From Deltaproteobacteria bacterium CG07_land_8_20_14_0_80_60_11 (GTDB lineage: Bacteria > Desulfobacterota > Desulfobaccia > Desulfobaccales > 0-14-0-80-60-11), in the NCBI GenBank assembly GCA_002779455.1, contig PEWM01000055.1:1-5552 (forward strand): a DNA stretch of 5,552 bases, given 5' to 3'. Below, one piece after another: positions 1 through 5,552 of this stretch. Positions within the stretch are counted from its first letter, which is position 1, and every line of letters starts with the position of its first letter. The translations under genes were made by a program, and so were the position numbers. The notes under the pieces were generated by a model. It ran no database searches. It was not told where the DNA came from and saw nothing but the letters and a program-made list of their open reading frames with translations.

Positions 1-1283
1 TAAACCCTCTCAACTTACAAAATTCACAAACCGAATCCGTGGTGTGGGAGCTTAAACTTCTGGAAGGTTCGCGCTATTCCAGTGTTTACGGGATCATGAC
101 CGCCAATTCCCTCAAAGAACTCCAAGCAAAGACCAAGGCCCTGAAAGGCTTAAGCAGCGTCTCCAGGGTGGAATCCATCCTATCCTTCCTGCCTGATGAT
201 CCCCAGGAAAAGCTTCCCATGATCCGGGAGTTGAGGCCGTTAACCCAAGTAAATATTTCCGCCGCCCCCATATCTGTTTCCGCCGCGGAAGACCTGGCCG
301 ATATCTTAGGACGGATCAAATTCAAAATGTCCCAGGCCCAGAAAGACTTGGGGAAATCGGAAGACGATGGCGCCCGGAAACAATTGCAGGATGTCAACCT
401 GCTCCTTTCCCAGATCCTGCCTCTTCTGGATCCGGTTCAGCACCCCCAGGTGTCCTCGCGCCTTTCCGCCCTTGAAAAGCAGTTCTGCGTCGACCTCACG
501 GAAAAATGGCATCTGTTGAAAGCCAACCTCGATGCTGACCTCCCCGGGATTGCGAATTTGCCGTCACCGGTGCGCCAACGGTTTGTCAGCCCCACGGGCA
601 TTTTTATAATGCAGATCTTCCCGTCCGCCGATATCTGGGATCTGGATAATCTGAAGCATTTTGTCCAGGATCTTCGAAAGATAGACCCCAACGTGGTGGG
701 GGACCCGGTAATGCTTTACGTCTTTAATTCCGCCTTCCGCAATGCCTGTGTCTGGGCTGCGGGAATAGCCTTGCTGGCCATCACCTTCATGCTGTTGTTA
801 TTCTTTCGCAACCTGAAGTTGAGTTTGCTGGCCTTAACCCCCTTACTGGTGGGGACCGGTTGGACCCTTAACCTGATGTGGCTCCTGGACATAAGCTTCA
901 ACCAGGCGAATGTCCTCTTCCTGCCCCTTATTTTAGGGGAGGGGGCCGAGTTCGGGATAATCATCTTAACCCGCTGGCAATTGGAAAAGTCGGCCCGGGC
1001 CATGACCCTCCCGGCCAGCACCGCCAAAGGTGTGGCCCTGGCCGCTTTGACTACCACCGCAGGTTTCGGCAGTTTGATGGTATCCGGGCACCGGGGAGTC
1101 TTCAGCCTGGGCCTGCTGGCTGCCGTGGGTAGCCTGAGCGTCTTGCTGGCGGCTTTGACAATTCTCCCCGCACTGCTGCGGGTGTTGGAGGATCAAAAGG
1201 CCCGATCCACACCGTTTCTCAAACCCCTGTTTGGGTGGGAGCCCTGGGCTTACCAAACGTTGAAAAAGCGGAAAGATGGTTAG
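1..1283 (+). CDS. RND/MMPL-superfamily exporter, HpnN-like, C-terminal half (5' end outside window)
   Basis: Inner-membrane exporter of the RND superfamily, MMPL branch, probably moving a lipid or lipid-linked product. The frame is open from the first bases of the window; the GTG at 39 is only the first possible start codon inside it and not a real start. Bases 1 to about 740 encode a soluble periplasmic-type domain ending in the family-like RFVSPTG, QIFPSADIWD and GDPV. Five hydrophobic segments follow at about 744-806, 819-887, 906-971, 1026-1088 and 1101-1172, which fits helices 8-12 of a 12-helix RND protein. The signatures FNQANVLFLPLILG, GFGSLMVSGHRG and LPALL are close to those I know from HpnN. 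At 948-950 a Glu replaces the usual Asp of the GxGxDxG motif in helix 10. About 425 residues are visible, roughly half of a family member. Family assignment is firm; the HpnN-like specificity is inference. Confidence 0.88.
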   Translation, partial: NPLNLQNSQTESVVWELKLLEGSRYSSVYGIMTANSLKELQAKTKALKGLSSVSRVESILSFLPDDPQEKLPMIRELRPLTQVNISAAPISVSAAEDLADILGRIKFKMSQAQKDLGKSEDDGARKQLQDVNLLLSQILPLLDPVQHPQVSSRLSALEKQFCVDLTEKWHLLKANLDADLPGIANLPSPVRQRFVSPTGIFIMQIFPSADIWDLDNLKHFVQDLRKIDPNVVGDPVMLYVFNSAFRNACVWAAGIALLAITFMLLLFFRNLKLSLLALTPLLVGTGWTLNLMWLLDISFNQANVLFLPLILGEGAEFGIIILTRWQLEKSARAMTLPASTAKGVALAALTTTAGFGSLMVSGHRGVFSLGLLAAVGSLSVLLAALTILPALLRVLEDQKARSTPFLKPLFGWEPWAYQTLKKRKDG

Positions 1284-1295
1284 TTTTGTCCTTTG

Positions 1296-2057
1296 ATGAC
1301 AGAGACACCCATCAATCTCCGCATCTTTTCTCTCCACGGCCTGGTTATGACGCCTCGACTTTTTAAAAATTTGCAAGGAATTCTCTTCGATCTGGGGGGC
1401 ACCCTGGATGCCGACGGCGAACATTGGCTCAATCGGTTCTACCTGCTTTATCAAGAATATTTGCCAGAGGTTGCCTGGGAAGAGCTGAAGACCGCGTTTT
1501 ATGACGCAGAAGCTTACTGTTTACAAGATCCTCGGGGGGCTGACCTGAATCTGGCCGGTTTAATTGATCTGCACGTCAGCCGGCAACTGGCAGTTCTCAA
1601 GGTCGAAAGGGCCGAAATACACCGCGCCCTGGTGCAGAAATTTTTGGCCTCCTGCCTCCAAACCCTGCATCGGAATGCCGGGATCCTCTCCCGTTTGGCC
1701 CAGCGGTTCCGTCTGGGGGTGGTCACCAATTCCTATGGCAATGCCGCCCGCGTCTTGGCTGAAGCCGGGATCAAGCCATCACTTATGGCCCTGGCGGATT
1801 CCCACGAGGTGGGGGTGCGGAAGCCGGATGCAGCAATATTCCGGCTGGCTCTGCGCCGCCTGGACCTTGCTCCGGAAGTGGTGGCTTATGTGGGGGATTC
1901 ATATAATCAGGATATCCGCCCGGCCAGGCAGGTGGGCCTGGTGACCATCTGGCTGCGTAACGACGCCATGTCCGCCCCGTTGCCGCCTGACTTTGACCCA
2001 GCCTTGGCCGATTATCAGATCAGCAGCCTGGGCGATTTGGAGGGCCTGCTGTCATGA
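1296..2057 (+). CDS. HAD-superfamily hydrolase (subfamily IA type)
   Basis: Predicted soluble phosphatase-like HAD enzyme of about 253 residues. All four HAD motifs are visible (numbered from the ATG at 1296): motif I FDLGGTLD with nucleophile Asp32, motif II VVTNS with Thr144, Lys176 in VRKPD, and motif IV VGDSYNQDI with Asp201 and Asp206. The helical segment between motifs I and II fits an alpha-helical C1 cap. The usual second Asp of motif I (DxD) is Gly here, as in some HADs such as the YihX type; this may change the acid/base chemistry. The start is uncertain: TTG 1293, ATG 1296 and ATG 1347 are in frame and none has a clear Shine-Dalgarno sequence. ATG 1347 would begin 13 residues before the nucleophile and is also plausible. 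The gene begins about 10 bases after the exporter and its TGA overlaps the next ATG. In context it may dephosphorylate a sugar- or polyol-phosphate intermediate; the substrate is unknown. Confidence 0.88.
   Translation: MTETPINLRIFSLHGLVMTPRLFKNLQGILFDLGGTLDADGEHWLNRFYLLYQEYLPEVAWEELKTAFYDAEAYCLQDPRGADLNLAGLIDLHVSRQLAVLKVERAEIHRALVQKFLASCLQTLHRNAGILSRLAQRFRLGVVTNSYGNAARVLAEAGIKPSLMALADSHEVGVRKPDAAIFRLALRRLDLAPEVVAYVGDSYNQDIRPARQVGLVTIWLRNDAMSAPLPPDFDPALADYQISSLGDLEGLLS
2039..2044 (+). promoter_or_regulatory. Shine-Dalgarno sequence for the nucleotidyltransferase
   Basis: GGAGGG lies inside the end of the HAD gene, nine bases before the ATG at 2054. It supports that start and translational coupling through the ATGA stop/start overlap. 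Confidence 0.7.
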
Positions 2058-2761
2058 AAGTGGGGATCATTGCCGCCGGTCGGGGCCGCCGTCTGGCTCA
2101 GGGGGGAATCGCCATTCCAAAGCCGTTGGTTAAGGTAGGTGGCCGCACCTTGGTGGGGCGGGCCTTGGAAGAGGCCGCGGCTGCCGGCGCCCGCAGGGGG
2201 GCAGTAATCACTACTCCGGTATTCCCGCAGGTGGCAGAATATCTGAAAGGCAATGTCTGGCCCCTGCCGATAGATGTGCTGGTCTGGGACAGCCCCAATT
2301 CTCTGGAGAGCCTGTTAGCGCTCAAACCCTATCTGGATACCCCCTTCTTATTGCTGACGGTGGATGCAATCCTGGCGCCAGGGGCGTTGAGCCGCTTTGT
2401 CACCCAAGCTCAGGCGGCCCCGGCCTTGGGAGTGCTGGGGCTCACCTCCTATCAGGAGGATGAATCCCCCCTTTATGTAGAGGTTGGTTCTCAAGGCCGC
2501 GTGATCTCCGTGGGCCAGCCTCAAGTTAGCCCCTTCATCACTGCCGGATGCTACTATTTTCACCCCCAGGTGTTTGCCTATGAACCCCGGGCTCGGGAGT
2601 TGAGGCTGGGAGCCTTGCGGCAATTCCTGGCAATGCTGGCTCGGGATAATTATCCTTTGATGGGGGTTGACGTGGGCCCCGCCGTGGATGTGGATTGCCC
2701 GGCGGACATTGAGCGCGGCGAACTCCTTTTAAGTACCGGAACCCTGCCATGGCCCCTTTGA
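2054..2761 (+). CDS. Sugar-phosphate-type nucleotidyltransferase (NTP_transferase family)
   Basis: Predicted cytoplasmic enzyme that joins an NTP and a phosphorylated sugar, polyol or alcohol to give an NDP-activated product plus pyrophosphate. The 235 residues form a single Rossmann-like GT-A nucleotidyltransferase domain. The N-terminal nucleotide-binding loop IIAAGRGRRL (5-14) is followed by PKPL with Pro22 and Lys23. A central LLTVDAIL strand carries Asp104, the likely metal ligand, where many relatives have Gly-Asp. AGCYYF lies at about 164-169, and VDVDCPADIE (211-220) supplies the second metal-binding Asp pair. It has no C-terminal left-handed beta-helix and is shorter than RmlA-type enzymes (about 290), closer to small cytidylyl- or guanylyltransferases. 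The ATG at 2054 overlaps the upstream stop as ATGA and has a good Shine-Dalgarno. The 3' end overlaps the ATP-grasp gene by 13 bases. Base (CTP, GTP or UTP) and acceptor cannot be read from the sequence. Confidence 0.88.
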   Translation: MKVGIIAAGRGRRLAQGGIAIPKPLVKVGGRTLVGRALEEAAAAGARRGAVITTPVFPQVAEYLKGNVWPLPIDVLVWDSPNSLESLLALKPYLDTPFLLLTVDAILAPGALSRFVTQAQAAPALGVLGLTSYQEDESPLYVEVGSQGRVISVGQPQVSPFITAGCYYFHPQVFAYEPRARELRLGALRQFLAMLARDNYPLMGVDVGPAVDVDCPADIERGELLLSTGTLPWPL

Positions 2762-3561
2762 TTTACGGCATTTACCGGGAAAAGGAGTTGTCGCCAGGCA
2801 AGGTGGAGGCCGATGCCGCCATTTTGGAGGAAGTGTTGCAGGGCTTGGCCGCCCGGGGTTGCGAGGTCAGGTATCTGTCTGCCAGCGACCTCCCTTCCGA
2901 GCCGCCGCGGGCCACCGGAATCCTGCACCTGGCCCAGGGCCCCGAGGCTTTGGGACGCCTGTTTCTTTGGGAAAGGGCTGGGCTACCGCTGATCAATTCT
3001 CCCCAGGCCGTGCTGCGATGTTATCGCCGCAATCTCTTTCCTTTGCTGGCCCCAGCAGGGGTTCCCTATCCGGCCACCAGGTTCTTTACCTTGAAAGAAA
3101 CCCGGGGTCGCTGGCCCCGGGAATTTCCCGGACCCGGCTGGCTGAAAAGGCCCGAGGTTCATGCGGAAGTCCCGGGGGATGTCGTGCAGGTGCGTACCTT
3201 GGCAGAAGCCCAGGCCGCATTGGGCGATTTCACCCGCCGTCGGTTTGATGGCCTGGTATGGCAAGAACATGTGCCTGGTGAGGAAATCAAATTTTATGCC
3301 GTGGGCCCGGGCCGCTTTTTCCAGGCTTTTTGGTCGGCCACGGGTGAACCGGTGAATGGCCCTTTAATTAATCCCCTGAAAGCTCTTGCCGGACGCGCCG
3401 CCCGCCTTATCGGACTTGAGGTTTTCGGGGGAGACGTCATCCAGACCCCGGAAGGGCCCCTAATGCTCATAGACTTAAATGACTGGCCCAGCTTTTCTCG
3501 CTGTCGGAAAGCCGCGGCCCAGGAGATCGCTCGTCATGTTGAATGCCTCTGGACCCTCTAA
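2749..3561 (+). CDS. ATP-grasp domain protein (RimK/ITPK-like ligase or kinase)
   Basis: Predicted ATP-dependent ligase or small-molecule kinase of 270 residues with the ATP-grasp fold. An N-terminal alpha/beta domain (about 1-85) ends in LINSPQAVLR, a junction typical of RimK-like proteins. PYPATRFF (107-113) starts the ATP-binding half. WLKRPEVHAE contains Lys133, the likely ATP phosphate contact; WQEHVPGEEIKF (171-182) is the hinge and adenine-contacting segment. The metal site is Asp229 in GGDVI, Asp242 and Asn244 in LIDLNDWPSF. RimK-type ligases usually have Glu at the second position, whereas inositol-phosphate kinases of the ITPK type have an IDxN..P arrangement like this one, so phosphorylation of a polyol is as plausible as peptide-type ligation. 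The start ATG lies within the end of the nucleotidyltransferase (13-base overlap) and has only a weak Shine-Dalgarno, suggesting coupling. The 3' end overlaps the aminotransferase by 26 bases. Fold is confident; reaction unknown. Confidence 0.82.
   Translation: MAPLIYGIYREKELSPGKVEADAAILEEVLQGLAARGCEVRYLSASDLPSEPPRATGILHLAQGPEALGRLFLWERAGLPLINSPQAVLRCYRRNLFPLLAPAGVPYPATRFFTLKETRGRWPREFPGPGWLKRPEVHAEVPGDVVQVRTLAEAQAALGDFTRRRFDGLVWQEHVPGEEIKFYAVGPGRFFQAFWSATGEPVNGPLINPLKALAGRAARLIGLEVFGGDVIQTPEGPLMLIDLNDWPSFSRCRKAAAQEIARHVECLWTL
3521..3526 (+). promoter_or_regulatory. Shine-Dalgarno sequence that sets the aminotransferase start
   Basis: AGGAGA stands nine bases before the ATG at 3536. It decides between that ATG and an upstream in-frame ATG at 3479, which would need an 83-base overlap with the ATP-grasp gene and has no ribosome site of this quality. 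Confidence 0.75.
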
Positions 3562-4879
3562 CGCAGATTCTCACTCTCGATCCCTGGACTTGTTCCTCGC
3601 CGAACAGGAAGTCATTTCTCCCGGCATCCAGAATTTAGCCCTCCTTTCCCAATTGGTCCTCCATCGGGGGGAAGGTCGCGTTCTCACCGATGTGGATGGC
3701 AGACGGTACCTGGATTTTATGGCCGGCATCGGCGTCTGTTCGCTTGGGCACAGTCATCCGCGCTATATCGCGGAGTTGACCAATCAGCTCAACAAAGTGA
3801 CAGTTGGCAGTTTCACCTGCGAAAACCGGGTAAAGTTTCTCACCCGCCTGACTTCCCAAGTTCCGGGGGACCTCGGTCTCACGCAACTTTATTCCGGCGG
3901 GTCGGAAGCCGTTGAGGCGGCCGTTCGCCTGGCCAAATCGTATACGAAAAAATTCGAGGTCCTGGCCTTTTGGGGAGGCTTTCATGGGAAAACCGGTGGA
4001 GTGCTGGGCCTGATGGGCAGCACTTTCAAACAACACTGGGGCCCGCTGCACCCCGGCCTGGCTCTTACTCCTTATGCCGATTGTTACCGCTGCGCCTTCG
4101 GCCTGGAATATCCGGCCTGCGGCATCCATTGCCTTGATTTTGCCCGTCAGGTCATCAAACTCAATACTACCGGCGAATTGGCCGCAATTCTCGTCGAGCC
4201 GATCCAGGGCACCGCGGGGAATATCGTGCCGCCACCGGAGTTCTTACCCGGATTGGCCCAACTCGCCAAAGACCACGGGGCCCTGCTGATAGCCGATGAG
4301 ATGCTCACCGGATTCGGCCGCACCGGCCGGTTGTTTGGCGTGGAACACTTCGGGGTGACCCCGGACATCATGACCATCGGCAAGGGCATGGGGAACGGCT
4401 TCCCGGTGAGCGGTCTGATCTCCAGCCGGACTGTCATGTCGGCCAAGCCTTACGCCAATCCCTCAGCCGCCTCTTCCAGTTACGGCGGCAACCCCCTGGC
4501 GGCCACCGCCGCCTGGATCACTCTCGAAACAATCCTGGAGGAGAACCTGGTGGAGAACTCTGACCGGGTGGGAGCCTTCTTGCTGGGCAAATGTCAGGAA
4601 TTACAGGAAAAATACCCATTCATCGGCTCGGTGCAGGGGCGGGGGTTGATGATCGGCATGGAACTGGTAAAAGACCGACGCAGCAAGGAACCCCTGGACA
4701 ATAAGGTATGTGAAATCATTTATCGGGAATCTCTGCAGAGGGGTCTTTTGGCCATGAATTACTCGCCCCATTTCCGGATCAACCCGCCCCTCTCTCTTAC
4801 CAGGGCCGAGGCCGAGGCCGGGGTGGCCATCCTGGATGAAGTGTTCGGTTATATTGAGCGGGAGGTGTCATATCATTGA
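3536..4879 (+). CDS. Class III PLP-dependent aminotransferase
   Basis: Predicted fold-type I, class III (ornithine/GABA/acetylornithine-like) aminotransferase of 447 residues, moving an amino group between an amino donor and an aldehyde or ketone. Visible family motifs, numbered from the ATG at 3536: LDFMAGIGVCSLGHSHP at about 59-75, YSGGSEAVEAA (119-129) for the PLP phosphate, FHGKT (149-153), VEPIQG at about 220-225, IADEMLTGFGRTG (252-264) with the PLP-ring Asp254, TIGKGMGNG with Schiff-base Lys283, and YGGNPLA. All catalytic residues are present and length is normal. A CYRC segment plus two further cysteines (183, 186, 195, 199) marks a subgroup. The start is set by a Shine-Dalgarno at 3521. 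Sitting between an ATP-grasp gene and an oxidoreductase, it probably aminates a carbonyl made by the latter. With an HpnN-like neighbour, an HpnO-like role (aminated hopanoid) is one option, not shown by the sequence. Confidence 0.92.
   Translation: MLNASGPSNADSHSRSLDLFLAEQEVISPGIQNLALLSQLVLHRGEGRVLTDVDGRRYLDFMAGIGVCSLGHSHPRYIAELTNQLNKVTVGSFTCENRVKFLTRLTSQVPGDLGLTQLYSGGSEAVEAAVRLAKSYTKKFEVLAFWGGFHGKTGGVLGLMGSTFKQHWGPLHPGLALTPYADCYRCAFGLEYPACGIHCLDFARQVIKLNTTGELAAILVEPIQGTAGNIVPPPEFLPGLAQLAKDHGALLIADEMLTGFGRTGRLFGVEHFGVTPDIMTIGKGMGNGFPVSGLISSRTVMSAKPYANPSAASSSYGGNPLAATAAWITLETILEENLVENSDRVGAFLLGKCQELQEKYPFIGSVQGRGLMIGMELVKDRRSKEPLDNKVCEIIYRESLQRGLLAMNYSPHFRINPPLSLTRAEAEAGVAILDEVFGYIEREVSYH
4861..4866 (+). 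promoter_or_regulatory. Strong Shine-Dalgarno sequence with no ATG/GTG/TTG start in the expected place
   Basis: GGAGGT lies 8 bases before an in-frame ATT (4875) and 5 bases before an in-frame ATC (4872). A TTG at 4876 is out of frame and meets a stop after four codons. The site therefore suggests an AUU or AUC start for the oxidoreductase. It could also be a chance purine run in the end of the aminotransferase gene. Confidence 0.5.
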
Positions 4880-5552
4880 TCGTCCTTTAAAGGGAGCCAT
4901 CGTAGGGTTTGGCAAGGTGGCCGAACTGGCCCACCTGCCGGCTTGGCAAAATCGCCCGGAGTTTCGGGTCGTGGCAGTGGCCGATCCTCTGCCGGAACGC
5001 CGGGACCGATGCCGGGCCCTGCTTTCGCAAATTCGCCTCTATCCGGATATGGAGGCTCTTTTCCTGGGAGAGCCGGAGTTGGATTTTGTGGATATTTGCA
5101 CGCCCCCCTCCGCGCATACGCCTCTGGTGCTGGCCGCCTTAAAACGCGGTTTGCATGTGCTCTGCGAAAAACCCCTGACGCTTGCGCCCGCTGAATGGCG
5201 GCAACTTAACCAAGCCCTGGCCCGAAGTTCTACCGCTTTAGTCACGGTGCACAACTGGAAATATGCTCCCTTGTTATCCCTATCTCGGGAACAAGTGCAG
5301 GCCGGAGCCATTGGCTCGCCCCGGAAATTAACCTGGGAGGTTCATCGCACCTCTTTCCTTGGGGGGGACTCTCATCTTGGCGGCAGGATTCGGCCAACTC
5401 CCTGGGGGGTATTCTGGTGGACCATGGCTGGCATGCTTTCTACCTGCTCATGGCCTGGGCCGGCGGGGAACCCCGAGCCCTCAAAGCCCGCCTCTTGAAT
5501 CTGCCAGGAGTGAGCCGCACCAGGCCCTTTCCCCATTTTTTTAACCGGCGTG
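4875..5552 (+). CDS. Gfo/Idh/MocA-family NAD(P)-dependent oxidoreductase, frameshifted and 3'-partial
   Basis: Predicted sugar or cyclitol dehydrogenase. Numbered from the ATT at 4875: Rossmann loop GAIVGFGKVAE with GxGxxA at 11-16, Asp37 at the end of strand 2 (favours NAD over NADP), DICTPPSAHTPL at about 73-84, and CEKPLTL with the catalytic-site EKP at 98-100, then HNWKYAP (126-132). The start is odd: the only canonical in-frame starts are ATG 4836 and TTG 4854, both deep in the aminotransferase and without ribosome sites, while a strong Shine-Dalgarno precedes ATT 4875. That start gives MDRPLKGAIVGFG, a normal N-terminus. The opening frame ends at a stop at 5496-5498 after nonsense-like sequence, whereas the -1 frame carries SSWRQD, GGILVDHGWHAFYL and stays open to the window end. 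The break maps to the G7 run at 5361-5367. About 225 residues of an expected 330-350 are visible. It could be an intact gene with a sequencing error, a phase-variable gene or a recent pseudogene. Confidence 0.8.
5361..5367 (+). other. G7 homopolymer at the frameshift point of the oxidoreductase gene
   Basis: Seven G follow CTT. Read as is, the protein goes LGGDSHLGGR and loses family character. With one more G it reads LGGGLSSWRQDSANS and joins the conserved GGILVDHGWH segment without a stop. The change needed is one added base (or two removed). A second G run (six, 5404-5409) is less likely to be the site, because the -1 frame already looks family-like by 5378. Confidence 0.75.

Noticed and set aside
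966..1454. 162-codon open frame on the minus strand across the exporter/HAD junction
   Set aside because: It is antisense to two well-supported genes, is rich in Gln and low-complexity residues and shows no family motif; a shadow of high-GC codon use.
1564..1944. 126-codon plus-strand frame inside the HAD gene
   Set aside because: Trp- and Pro-rich out-of-frame reading of the HAD core motifs.
3479..3535. Upstream ATG extension of the aminotransferase by 19 residues
   Set aside because: The extra residues are Pro/Arg-rich and antisocial to the family N-terminus, and the Shine-Dalgarno at 3521 points to ATG 3536.
3635..4129. 164-codon open frame on the minus strand inside the aminotransferase
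   Set aside because: The plus strand holds unmistakable class III aminotransferase motifs throughout; the antisense product resembles nothing.
4804..4820. GGCCGA short tandem-like repeat
   Set aside because: It encodes an Ala-Glu run in a helix near the aminotransferase C-terminus; too short to be a repeat element.
5358..5370. Programmed -1 ribosomal frameshifting at the G7 run
   Set aside because: The phase of the run gives T GGG GGG in the zero frame, which is not a proper X XXY YYZ heptamer, and I see no obvious downstream stem; an indel or transcript slippage fits better.
5536..5542. T7 run near the right edge as a terminator or second frameshift point
   Set aside because: No stem precedes it and it lies inside the restored reading frame. 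A second frameshift here cannot be tested, because only a few codons follow.
5359..5544. 61-codon plus-strand frame over the end of the oxidoreductase
   Set aside because: It is the third frame around the break. The conserved DHGWHAFYL lies in a different frame, so this one is neither the continuation nor a separate gene.

Overview
The window is one continuous run of six plus-strand genes with almost no intergenic DNA. It looks like the interior of a single operon that extends past both ends. By eye, base composition is moderately high in GC (roughly 55-60%). Gene style and protein content suggest a Gram-negative bacterium; a Desulfobacterota/deltaproteobacterial source is my guess, and nothing in the window proves it. 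I see no RNA genes, mobile elements, CRISPR arrays, promoters or terminators.

Layout: (1) 1-1283, the C-terminal half of an RND/MMPL-superfamily exporter that resembles HpnN, the hopanoid transporter. It is open at the left edge. (2) about 1296-2057, a HAD-superfamily hydrolase. (3) 2054-2761, a small nucleotidyltransferase of the sugar-phosphate type. (4) 2749-3561, an ATP-grasp protein of the RimK/ITPK kind. (5) 3536-4879, a class III PLP-dependent aminotransferase. (6) from about 4875 to beyond the right edge, a Gfo/Idh/MocA oxidoreductase whose reading frame is broken at a run of seven G. The gap between genes 1 and 2 is about 10 bases. After that, each gene overlaps the next by 4, 13, 26 and probably 5 bases, so translation is likely coupled along the whole set.

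Working model (inference): the oxidoreductase and aminotransferase would turn a hydroxyl of a small polyol, sugar or cyclitol into an amine. The ATP-grasp enzyme would phosphorylate or ligate an intermediate, the HAD enzyme would remove a phosphate, and the nucleotidyltransferase would activate the product as an NDP or CDP derivative. The neighbouring MMPL exporter suggests that the final product is a lipid or is attached to one, for example a modified hopanoid or an unusual phospholipid headgroup. No enzyme here has a substrate that can be read from sequence.

The points most worth checking are the G7 frameshift in the oxidoreductase, the apparent AUU/AUC start behind a strong Shine-Dalgarno sequence in the same gene, and the combination of genes itself.
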